Shown here in pieces: positions 1 to 6,712 of a stretch of 21,132 bases of DNA; position 1 is the stretch's first letter, and each line of letters opens with the position of its first letter. Source of the DNA: Spirochaetaceae bacterium (GTDB lineage: Bacteria > Spirochaetota > Spirochaetia > SZUA-6 > Fen-1364). Position numbers and translations under genes: made by a program. The notes under the pieces were generated by a model. The model was not told where the DNA came from. It saw only the letters and a program-made list of their open reading frames with translations, and searched no databases. The stretch covers positions 1 to 21,132 of the forward strand of contig PMZS01000258.1 in NCBI GenBank assembly GCA_003170115.1, given 5' to 3'.

Positions 1-3
1 ACT

Positions 4-468
4 TCATATGAAGATCCTCACGCCCAGCACATCCCCGCAATGGATGGCCAGCACAGTCCCCATGGTGAGAAAAGGAGCAAACGGGATTCTCGTCCTTCGG
101 TCGAGCTTGAGTCCCCTGATCATGATGCCGGCAACGACCAGTCCGGCCAGGGAGGCGAACAGGAGCGCGGCGAACCACGCGGAGAAGCCCGCCGCCACGG
201 CGATGAGCATTGAATACTTCGCATCGCCCAGGCCGAGTTGTCCTCCCGTGAATCGCCAGATGAGCCAGAAGACTCCGAAACCGACCAGGCATTCGGCCAG
301 CACCTGCACGGGTGATTGTTCTCCCGTAAGGAGCTTGAGCGCGGCGAAAACTGCAACCCCCCCCAGACTCAGGAAGTCCGGGATACGGCACTCTCTCATG
401 TCGATGACCGTGATTGGGAATGCAAAAAGCAAAAAAAGAACGAACTGATGATACTGACTCATTTGCAC
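4..468 (-). CDS. Prepilin peptidase, short A24-family type (CpaA-like)
   Basis: Membrane aspartyl protease of the type IV prepilin peptidase family, which cleaves leader peptides of type IV pilin-like or Flp-pilus precursors at the inner membrane. At 154 residues it has only the A24 peptidase core and lacks the N-terminal methyltransferase region of long PilD enzymes, as in CpaA/TadV-type peptidases. Both catalytic aspartates are visible: D23 in VIDMRECRIPD and D82 in GLGDAKYS. Several hydrophobic segments follow the expected multi-pass pattern, and the C-terminal RIPFAPFL motif is typical. Translation can start at GTG (468) or at the ATG two codons later (462). Neither has a clear Shine-Dalgarno, but a TAAAAT box (475-480) lies 6 nt before the GTG. 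No pilin or secretion genes are visible, so its partners are unknown. The gene is divergent from the adenylate cyclase. Confidence 0.85.
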   Translation of the reverse strand: MQMSQYHQFVLFLLFAFPITVIDMRECRIPDFLSLGGVAVFAALKLLTGEQSPVQVLAECLVGFGVFWLIWRFTGGQLGLGDAKYSMLIAVAAGFSAWFAALLFASLAGLVVAGIMIRGLKLDRRTRIPFAPFLTMGTVLAIHCGDVLGVRIFI

Positions 469-621
469 ACCACGATTTTAATTGCCCTCGGAGGGACTAC
501 TTAATGACGTCAGTTTCTATCACAGGAATGGCTTGATGTCAATAGTGGAGATAATTAATATATTGGCACGCTCATCCAAAAACCACTGGCAGGCACGAAG
601 TCCTCCACTATAATAGTTTAC
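469..621. promoter_or_regulatory. Divergent intergenic region with two palindromes
   Basis: This 153-bp region separates the prepilin peptidase (left, minus) from the adenylate cyclase (right, plus). It is visibly more AT-rich than its surroundings, especially around 549-565. It holds two perfect short palindromes, CCCTC-G-GAGGG at 485-495 and TGACGTCA at 505-512, plus a promoter-like -10 box on each strand (minus 475-480, plus 609-614). I infer that both divergent promoters and operator sites lie here. No small gene with a ribosome binding site was seen. Confidence 0.5.
586..614 (+). promoter_or_regulatory. Sigma-70-like promoter of the adenylate cyclase gene, possibly leaderless
   Basis: A perfect TATAAT -10 box lies at 609-614, with a 4-of-6 -35 box CTGGCA at 586-591 and a 17-bp spacer. 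The ATG at 622 begins 7 nt after the -10 box, where transcription would normally start, and no Shine-Dalgarno precedes it. The transcript may therefore be leaderless. Confidence 0.55.
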
Positions 622-1974
622 ATGGACGCTCCACGGCCGCTCGAGTTCACCAGCCAGGACTTGTCGAGCATCGAACAATACCGCCTCCGGCGGCAGACGT
701 CCGTCCTGGTGATCCTCTTTACGGACATCAAGGGCTTTACCGAGCTCACCGAGCGCCGGGGCGAGCGATACGCCCTGGACCTGCTCAAACACCACGATGA
801 GATCCTGGTGGGCACGATCGAGGAAGGGGGCGCCGGGCTTGTCATCAAGCACATTGGGGACTCCGTCATGGCCGTCTTCTCCGAGCCCTCCACCGCGGTG
901 GAGCGTGCCCTGAGCATCCAGGAGAAGATCGCCGCATTCAACGGCGCGCACCCCGAGCTGGAAGACATCAGGGTCCGCATCGGCCTGCACATGGGCCAGG
1001 TGGCCGTTGAAAACCAGACCCAGCTCGACCTGTTCGGCCGTCACGTCAACCGGGCCTCCCGCGTGGAGGGATTGGCCGACGAGGGACAGATCTTCCTCAC
1101 CTACCCCGTGTTCGACAGTGCGCGGGGCTGGCTTCAGTCCGAAGGCGCCTCCCGACTGGCCTGGAAGCTCCACGGCAGCTATATCCTCAAAGGAATTCCG
1201 GAGCCCGTGGCAATCTACGAAGTCGTGGACGCACGCCAGCGCGCGCCCGCCGCGCCGCGGACGGGCCGCCGGAAATCCTCCCTGCTTCCCCTGTGGCTGG
1301 GCATTGCGATCCTCATTGCCGGGGCCGCCCTTGCTTTCGCGGTCATGCAGATCCAGCGCACCGAGGTCTGGTTCGTGAACTGGCCCTCGGAGCCGACGAT
1401 CGTCGATCAGAAGACCGATCTCGTGCTGGGCGGCGAGCCCTCCCAGGAGGCGCGAAAGTCGCTCACCCGGTTCTCCATGGGAAGGCACGTGCTGCATCAG
1501 AATATCCACTGGCAGGTCAAGAACTACATGGAGATCGACGTCAAGCGCGGAAAAAACACCTTTCGGCCGGGATTTACAGCGAATTTCCTGCCTTCTCTCG
1601 AGCGTCGCCTGGACTACGAGCCCGGGCAGGAGAGCGTTGAAGGGCAGGAAGAGTTCTCCTACATGCTCTATGACAAGGACAACCGCCGCCTGGACAACAA
1701 GGCCGTCATCAACATTACCATCAAGGGCACGAAGGACCGTTCAAACCGGGACCTGATGAGCTTCACGTGCGCATGGAAGGTGGTACTGAACGGGGAGACC
1801 ATCAGCGCCGATCAGCTCATCCTGACCGGCAGGGAATCCAGCGAGGACAGCCAGGACAAGACCATCGTCCTCCACGAGGACGCGCTGCACTACTGGTACC
1901 TGCACTATTTCGTGAGCCGCTGGTCCGCCCAGCTCGATGTCGGGGCCGCCTACATAGAGTACAAGGACAAGTAG
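622..1974 (+). CDS. Class III adenylate cyclase with C-terminal extracytoplasmic domain
   Basis: Makes cAMP from ATP. The catalytic domain spans about residues 25-200. All canonical class III residues are present: metal-binding D35 (FTDIKGFT) and D80 (IGDS), adenine-selecting K76 and D136, and transition-state N143 and R147 (VNRASR). The residue set predicts ATP rather than GTP as substrate and an active homodimer. A basic stretch (RRKSS) precedes one membrane helix at about 221-243. The remaining 207 residues have no recognised domain and should lie outside the membrane, rich in charged beta-type sequence. This order, cyclase first and then membrane helix and outer domain, is the reverse of the common sensor-TM-cyclase layout. 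There is no Shine-Dalgarno, and TATAAT sits 7 nt before the ATG. The gene converges on glutathione peroxidase with a 13-bp gap containing the short palindrome AGAGG-C-CCTCT (1973-1983). Confidence 0.9.
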   Translation: MDAPRPLEFTSQDLSSIEQYRLRRQTSVLVILFTDIKGFTELTERRGERYALDLLKHHDEILVGTIEEGGAGLVIKHIGDSVMAVFSEPSTAVERALSIQEKIAAFNGAHPELEDIRVRIGLHMGQVAVENQTQLDLFGRHVNRASRVEGLADEGQIFLTYPVFDSARGWLQSEGASRLAWKLHGSYILKGIPEPVAIYEVVDARQRAPAAPRTGRRKSSLLPLWLGIAILIAGAALAFAVMQIQRTEVWFVNWPSEPTIVDQKTDLVLGGEPSQEARKSLTRFSMGRHVLHQNIHWQVKNYMEIDVKRGKNTFRPGFTANFLPSLERRLDYEPGQESVEGQEEFSYMLYDKDNRRLDNKAVINITIKGTKDRSNRDLMSFTCAWKVVLNGETISADQLILTGRESSEDSQDKTIVLHEDALHYWYLHYFVSRWSAQLDVGAAYIEYKDK

Positions 1975-1987
1975 AGGCCCTCTCCAC

Positions 1988-2485
1988 TCAGGTCGCCAGC
2001 GCGCTTTCCACGGCCTTGACTACTTCGGGGGCCAGCGGATCCGTCTTCGGCTCGAACCGCGCTATGACGTTCCCTTTCCTGTCAGCGAGGAACTTGGCGA
2101 AATTCCACCCGATCTTGCCGTGGAATTTCGGGTTGGTCTCGGGACGGGTGAGAAACTCATACAGGGGATGAATGCCCTTGCCCTTCACCGAGATCTTGGA
2201 GAACAGCGGGAAGCTGACTCCATAATTCTCCGTGCAGAACTGCTTGATTTCCGAATCCGAACCGGGCTCCTGCCACAGGAAATCATTCGCGGGGAACCCG
2301 AGGATTTCGAACCCCTTGTCCTTGAACCGGTCATAGAGCGCCTGGAGGCCCTTGTATTGGGGCGTGAGCCCGCACCTGCTTGCAACGTTGACCACCAGCA
2401 GTACCCGGCCCTCGAACTTTCGCAGGGGGATCTCGGAGCCGGTCACATCTTTCATCGAAAAATCAAGAATCGATTTTTGCTGCAT
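1988..2485 (-). CDS. Cys-type glutathione peroxidase (BtuE-like)
   Basis: A 165-residue thioredoxin-fold peroxidase that reduces hydroperoxides, close in length and motifs to E. coli BtuE. The peroxidatic residue is cysteine, not selenocysteine: C38 in NVASRCGLTPQY. Q72 (LWQEPGSD) and W127-N128 (GWNF) complete the usual catalytic tetrad. C84 (KQFC) sits where thioredoxin-dependent members have their resolving cysteine, so thioredoxin rather than glutathione is the likely electron donor. The common FPCNQF cysteine is replaced (FPANDF). The ATG at 2485 gives the normal family length. A longer in-frame reading exists upstream but has no support. No Shine-Dalgarno is visible, but a promoter-like pair ends 6 nt before the ATG. 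The gene is divergent from beta-mannosidase. It implies exposure to oxygen or peroxides despite the anaerobic-type enzyme elsewhere in the window. Confidence 0.93.
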   Translation of the reverse strand: MQQKSILDFSMKDVTGSEIPLRKFEGRVLLVVNVASRCGLTPQYKGLQALYDRFKDKGFEILGFPANDFLWQEPGSDSEIKQFCTENYGVSFPLFSKISVKGKGIHPLYEFLTRPETNPKFHGKIGWNFAKFLADRKGNVIARFEPKTDPLAPEVVKAVESALAT

Positions 2486-2491
2486 GTCAGA

Positions 2492-2520
2492 AAGATACGC
2501 CCAGCGCGAATCCATTCCAA
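2492..2520 (-). promoter_or_regulatory. Putative promoter of glutathione peroxidase
   Basis: On the minus strand, TTGGAA (2515-2520) and TATCTT (2492-2497) are separated by exactly 17 bp, and each matches 4 of 6 consensus positions. The -10 box ends 6 nt before the ATG. Taken alone this is weak. It is listed because the same geometry recurs at other gene starts in the window. Confidence 0.35.
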
Positions 2521-2559
2521 GGTGGTGTCGGTGCAGCGCACAGGGCAGACAGGGCCCCG

Positions 2560-2585
2560 CGGATCCGGTACAAATACCGGGTCCG
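2560..2585 (+). promoter_or_regulatory. Strong hairpin/palindrome abutting the beta-mannosidase ribosome binding site
   Basis: The arms 2560-2570 and 2575-2585 pair over 11 bp with one T-G wobble (2564/2581) around a CAAA loop. The inner core CCGGTA-CAAA-TACCGG is a perfect inverted repeat. The stem ends at the first G of the GGAGGG Shine-Dalgarno (2585-2590), and the ATG follows at 2596. It could be a repressor operator, such as sugar-responsive control of the glycosidase, or an RNA hairpin that modulates translation. It is not a terminator, as no T run follows. Confidence 0.55.
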
Positions 2586-2595
2586 GAGGGCTCAC

Positions 2596-5043
2596 ATGAA
2601 ATCGATCGATCTCGCGGGCGCCTGGCGCCTGCATCGCATTTCCACCAGGGAATCCTTCCCTGCCACCGTCCCTGGTGACACTCACTCCGCATTGCTTTCC
2701 GCGGGGAAGATCCCCGATCCCTACTGGGGCACCAACGAGCTGGAGGTGCAGTGGGTGGGCCGGGAAGACTGGGCATACGAGCGGAGCTTCAACGTTGAGG
2801 CGGCGATGCTGGAGGAGGACAGGGTCCACCTCACCTTCGAAAGCCTGGATACGATCGCCGAAGTGTTCCTCAATGGAAAGAGCGTGGGGAGCGCGGACAA
2901 CATGTTCGTGCGCTGGAGGTTCGATGCGAAACGACACCTGAAGCCGGGGAAGAACACGCTGAGGGTCGTTTTCAGCTCCGCGGAGAATGCGGCCATCGCG
3001 GCGGCGAAGAAGCTGAGATACCCGGTTCCCCACACCATGAATCCGGTCCAATCCCCTCACCGCAACCTGATCCGCAAGGTCCAATGTCACGGCGGCTGGG
3101 ACTGGGGCCCCTGCCTCATGGTGGCGGGAATACCGGGCAGAGCCTCCCTGGATGCCTGGTCCGATGTCCGCATCGATTACGTCTACACTGAACAAAGACA
3201 TTCCAAGGGGAAGTGCGTCGTCCGGGTCTATGCCGAGTGCGAGGCGGCACGTGCCGGGGAATACGAGCTGGACGTACGCATTGGCGAAGCGTCCATCGCA
3301 AAAAAAGTGCGCCTCGCCGCGGGACAGAACAGGCCCTCGGTTGAAGTCACGGTCTCCGCGCCGAAGCTCTGGTGGCCCAATGGGTACGGGAAGGCGAATC
3401 TGTACGATCTGAACGTGCGCGTGGGAGAGCACGCAGTCTCAAAGAAAATCGGCTTGCGCACTCTGAAGCTCGTGAACAAGGAGGACAAGTCGGGTCTCTC
3501 AATGATTTTCCGTGTGAACGGGGTGGATATCTTCTGCAAGGGCGCCAACTGGATTCCGCCGGATGCGCTGCCTCAAAGGGAAACGCGCGCGGGGCTCGAG
3601 CACCTTCTGGAAAGCGCGCGCGGCGTCCACATGAATATGCTCCGTATCTGGGGCGGGGGACGCTACGAGACCGACGGTTTCTACTCACTGTGCGATGAGA
3701 AGGGCATAATGATCTGGCACGACATGATGTTCTCCTGCGCGCTGTACCCCAGCACGCCCGGGTTCCTCTCCAACGTGGAGCGTGAAATACGCCACCAGGT
3801 GAAACGGCTTCGCGACCATCCCTCCATCGCGCTGTGGTGCGGCAACAACGAGGACGTGGGCGCGCTCACCTGGTTTCCGGAGTCGAAGAAGAACCGTGAT
3901 CGCTACATCGTGGACTACGACAGGCTGAACGAGGGGGTGATCGGCAGGGTGGTTGACGAGTGCGACCCGACCCGGACCTTCTGGCCCAGCTCTCCTTCGG
4001 CCGGCCGCGGAGACTACTCCGACAACTGGCACGATGACCGCAGGGGCGACATGCACTACTGGAGCGTGTGGCACGAAAGCAAGGCGTTCAGCGCCTACCA
4101 TGACGTGACTCCCCGGTTCTGTTCCGAGTTCGGCTACCAGTCCTTCCCATCGGTGCGCACCGTCCGCACATATGCGAAGGAGGAGGATTTCAACGTCACC
4201 TCCCCCGTGATGGAGCACCACCAGAGGAGCCCCCGGGGCAATTCGGCGATCACGGAGATGTTTACCCGCTGCTTCCGGGTGCCGGAGGGATTCGAGAACT
4301 TCGTGTACCTCAGCCAGGTCCAGCAGGCGCTGGCCATCAAGACGGCGGTGGAGTACTGGCGCACCCTGAGGCCGGTGTGCATGGGCACGCTGTACTGGCA
4401 GCTGAACGACAACTGGCCCGTCTGCTCGTGGTCATCGGTGGAGTACGACGGGACCTGGAAGCTCCTGCATTACGCGGCGCGCCGTTTCTTTGCGCCGGTC
4501 CTGCTCTGCGCCTGGCTCAAGCAAGGGATGGTCGAGGTGAGCCTGGTGAACGACCTCCCTGCCGAGGCGCGGTGCCGCGCGACGATCTCGGTGGTCGCCT
4601 TCTCCGGCAAGATACTGTCGAAGGAGTCACACAATGTGCGGGCGCCGGCGGGCAGTGCGCGGGGGGTGAAGTCGTGGGCTCTCTCGGATCTCGCACCGTC
4701 ACCGGAAAAAGCATTCCTTCACCTGGCCCTGGATCGGGACGGGGAAACCTCGTACAACGAGCTGTTTCTCACGGAGCCGAAGCGCACGCCGCTCGAACCG
4801 GCGAAGGTCACCACGGAAGTGGAGCGGACGGAGGCCGGGTTTTCCGTCCGCCTCACCACGGATGCACCGGCGTTCCACACGGCGCTGGACGCGAGGGGGA
4901 TTGCCGGAGAATTCTCCGACAACTGCATGACTCTCATCCCCGGCACGCCGCGCACCGTGCTCTTCATTCCGCGGCAGAAGGTGACCGCGGAGAGGTTCCG
5001 TCAGGGACTCTCCGTCCGGCACCTGCGGAATACGTACCGCTAG
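2596..5043 (+). CDS. Beta-mannosidase, glycoside hydrolase family 2
   Basis: Exo-acting enzyme that releases terminal beta-linked mannose from manno-oligosaccharides. Its 815 residues follow GH2 order: N-terminal sugar-binding beta domain (about 1-170), immunoglobulin-like domain (about 180-275), TIM barrel (about 285-580) and C-terminal beta domains. The general acid/base is E419 in WCGNNE and the nucleophile is E511 in FCSEFGYQ, 92 residues apart as in characterised GH2 beta-mannosidases. The opening MKSIDLAGAWRL and the PGDTHSALL and WVGREDWAYER motifs point to mannosidase rather than beta-galactosidase or glucuronidase. There is no signal peptide, so the enzyme should be cytoplasmic and act on imported oligosaccharides. 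The start is fixed by GGAGGG (2585-2590), 5 nt upstream. No transporter or other glycan gene is adjacent in the window. Confidence 0.93.
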   Translation: MKSIDLAGAWRLHRISTRESFPATVPGDTHSALLSAGKIPDPYWGTNELEVQWVGREDWAYERSFNVEAAMLEEDRVHLTFESLDTIAEVFLNGKSVGSADNMFVRWRFDAKRHLKPGKNTLRVVFSSAENAAIAAAKKLRYPVPHTMNPVQSPHRNLIRKVQCHGGWDWGPCLMVAGIPGRASLDAWSDVRIDYVYTEQRHSKGKCVVRVYAECEAARAGEYELDVRIGEASIAKKVRLAAGQNRPSVEVTVSAPKLWWPNGYGKANLYDLNVRVGEHAVSKKIGLRTLKLVNKEDKSGLSMIFRVNGVDIFCKGANWIPPDALPQRETRAGLEHLLESARGVHMNMLRIWGGGRYETDGFYSLCDEKGIMIWHDMMFSCALYPSTPGFLSNVEREIRHQVKRLRDHPSIALWCGNNEDVGALTWFPESKKNRDRYIVDYDRLNEGVIGRVVDECDPTRTFWPSSPSAGRGDYSDNWHDDRRGDMHYWSVWHESKAFSAYHDVTPRFCSEFGYQSFPSVRTVRTYAKEEDFNVTSPVMEHHQRSPRGNSAITEMFTRCFRVPEGFENFVYLSQVQQALAIKTAVEYWRTLRPVCMGTLYWQLNDNWPVCSWSSVEYDGTWKLLHYAARRFFAPVLLCAWLKQGMVEVSLVNDLPAEARCRATISVVAFSGKILSKESHNVRAPAGSARGVKSWALSDLAPSPEKAFLHLALDRDGETSYNELFLTEPKRTPLEPAKVTTEVERTEAGFSVRLTTDAPAFHTALDARGIAGEFSDNCMTLIPGTPRTVLFIPRQKVTAERFRQGLSVRHLRNTYR

Positions 5044-5070
5044 CCGCGTTTCAGGGAACAAGAGCGCGGC
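5043..5070. terminator. Hairpin between convergent beta-mannosidase and sigma-factor genes
   Basis: The short gap between the two convergent stop codons contains GCCGCG (5043-5048) and CGCGGC (5065-5070), a perfect 6-bp inverted repeat extendable through two T-G wobbles. It is symmetrical between two gene ends, so it could act as a bidirectional transcription barrier. There is no T run on either side, so intrinsic termination is not demonstrated. Confidence 0.25.
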
Positions 5071-5892
5071 CTACATGTACGCGCGCAGGATCCGCCGGGG
5101 AGCCTGCCCCTGAAGCTGGCGCAGCGCCTTCTTCTCGATCTGCCGGATCCTCTCCTTGGTGAGCCGGTAGCGCACCCCCAGCTCGCGCAGGGAAAGGGCC
5201 CTGCCTCCATTGAGCCCGAAACGGGCCGCGATGATTTCCGCTTCCTTGCGCGCCAGCGTGCCGAGCACCGCCTGGATGTCATCGCGCAGGGCCTGGGCTA
5301 TCACCCGGTCATCCTGGGAGAGATTAGTCGTGTCTTCCACCGTGTCGCCGAACGGGGAGGCATCGCCGGCGGGACCGACCGGCGCGTCAAGTGAGATGGG
5401 CTCGCGGGCCACGGCGAGGAGCCGGGACATCCGCCGCGGCGGGGTGGATCCCAGCTCGAGAGCGTTCTCCATCTGGGTGAGCTCCATTGCCCTGTTGACC
5501 GGCAGCCGGATGGTCCGCGCCTTTTCGTTGATCGCGTTCAGGATTGACTGCCTGATCCACCACACCGCGTAAGAAATGAAGTGGTAGCCCTTTTCCACGT
5601 CGAAGCGGTCGATGGCGCGCAGGAGGCCGATGTTGCCCTCGCTGATGAGGTCCTCCAGAGGGAGACCGCGCCTCTGGTACTTCTTGGCGATGTTCACCAC
5701 GAACCGCAGGTTCGCCCGTACCAGCTTCTCCTTGGCGATCTCGCTGCCCTTTGCCGCTTCGCGGGCAAGGGACTGCTCTTCCGACCGCGTGAGGAGACGG
5801 ACTTTGTTGATCTCCTTGAGGTACAGGGCGAGGAGGTTCTCGTCCCCCTTCGATGCTTTATGTGCCGTTTGGATTGTCGCTGCGTGTGCCAT
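5071..5892 (-). CDS. RNA polymerase sigma-70 family factor (group 2-like, compact region 3)
   Basis: An alternative sigma factor that directs RNA polymerase to promoters. In its 273 residues I can place region 1.2 (about 17-45, ENLLALYLKEI), regions 2.1-2.4 (about 55-130, with NLRFVVNIAKKY, DLISEGNIGLLRAIDRFD and YAVWWIRQSI), the region 3.2 finger (about 163-188, REPISLDAPVG) and region 4 (about 205-265, with helix-turn-helix LRELGVRYRLTKERIRQIE). Region 1.1 is absent, as in group 2 sigmas. Between LPVN and REPISL there are about 33 residues, where primary sigmas have about 50, so roughly 17 residues of region 3.0/3.1 are missing. The usual extended -10 contact positions are not conserved. 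The start ATG (5892) has only a weak GGGGG upstream. It is the last gene of the minus-strand run, 78 nt after the PAP2 gene. The gap carries a CATTAA direct repeat on the plus strand. Confidence 0.9.
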   Translation of the reverse strand: MAHAATIQTAHKASKGDENLLALYLKEINKVRLLTRSEEQSLAREAAKGSEIAKEKLVRANLRFVVNIAKKYQRRGLPLEDLISEGNIGLLRAIDRFDVEKGYHFISYAVWWIRQSILNAINEKARTIRLPVNRAMELTQMENALELGSTPPRRMSRLLAVAREPISLDAPVGPAGDASPFGDTVEDTTNLSQDDRVIAQALRDDIQAVLGTLARKEAEIIAARFGLNGGRALSLRELGVRYRLTKERIRQIEKKALRQLQGQAPRRILRAYM

Positions 5893-5970
5893 GCATCGAA
5901 CATAACCCCCGGCTGGTTACAGAGCCATTAACGTGTCATTAAGGTTCCATAAACAAAGGGTTTTTCGAGG

Positions 5971-6712
5971 CTAACTTCCTGTTATTTTGGCGCCCCAGAA
6001 GGCGTCGAACATCCAACGCCCGATTGCAAGGGCAAGGAGGATGCCCGCGATCTCATCGGCGATGTAGTGTTGTTTGACGAACAAGGTGGAAAGCACGACC
6101 CCGATGCCCACGACCAGCATCCCTCCCGATCGCGATTGCGCGCGCGATCCGGCTGTGCAGAAGCCGCGCGTACCGATGCCATGCGTAGAAGCTGATCGTG
6201 GCCACCGCCGCATGAAGGCTGGGGAAGCAGTTGAAGGACGGGTCCTCGCCATACTGCGCGTACATTGCGCTGGCAAAGGCGTTTCCCGCCAGGGGGTGCG
6301 ACAGCAGGGCCTGCCGGTAGATATCGGTTGTCACCGGAAATACAAGGTAGACGAAATCCGCGACGAGATTGATGAGGATCAGGGAGAAAGCAAGGGCGTA
6401 GCCTCTCCTGTAGTCGACAAACGCGAACCATGCCATGGTGAGCGCGGAAAGCGGGTAGAAGAGATACAGGTAGAAGATCGCCCATTCCGGGACGAACGGG
6501 ATCAGGTTGTCCAGAACCGTATTCAGGTGAAAACCGTGAACGTAAAGGCTTCCCGTCCAGTCGTACACGAAGGTGTTGAGGAGGATGTAGAACACCACCA
6601 CGAACAGGAAGAGATTTGCCGCGATGAAAGACACTGCTTCGCTGAGGCGGGTGCGGCGCCCGCGGAAGAACACCCTCTCCACCAGGCGCTGGTAGGTATC
6701 GTGCAGCCTCAC
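5971..6712 (-). pseudogene. PAP2-superfamily phosphatase/transferase with a one-base frameshift
   Basis: Polytopic membrane protein of the PAP2 (phosphatidate phosphatase / Aur1-like) superfamily. The first frame (6712-6053) carries several hydrophobic helices and the second PAP2 motif, FPSLHAA, with H167. It then turns into unrelated sequence after about residue 197. The matching C-terminal part, with KQHYIADEIAG (the third motif His and Asp) and a final membrane helix, continues in another frame to a stop at 5971. Removing one base in the minus-strand run GGGAGGG (6121-6127) joins both parts into a 246-residue protein without a stop. The first motif KxxxxxxRP is not seen, which is common in the Aur1-like branch. 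The GTG start overlaps the EIIA stop by 4 nt. This is either a real pseudogene or a sequencing or assembly error in a G-rich run. Confidence 0.75.

Noticed and set aside
505..512. TGACGTCA as a eukaryotic-style cAMP response element linked to the cyclase.
   Set aside because: The CRE is a bZIP site of eukaryotes. In a bacterium the match is a coincidence of an 8-bp palindrome, and only a generic operator role is possible.
520..524. TCACA half site as a second CRP site near the cyclase.
   Set aside because: The partner half at the required spacing reads GTCAG, not TGTGA.
563..582. Possible sigma-54 promoter (TTGGCACG) upstream of the cyclase.
   Set aside because: The -24 half fits, but the -12 position reads TCCA rather than TTGC, so the essential GC is missing.
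520..1509. 329-codon minus-strand frame opposite the adenylate cyclase.
   Set aside because: It is the complement of the conserved cyclase catalytic motifs and shows no domain of its own.
2486..2776. Longer N-terminal reading of the glutathione peroxidase frame, up to 262 codons.
   Set aside because: The extension would overlap the start of beta-mannosidase, is rich in Pro/Arg/Ser without similarity, and exceeds the normal family length.
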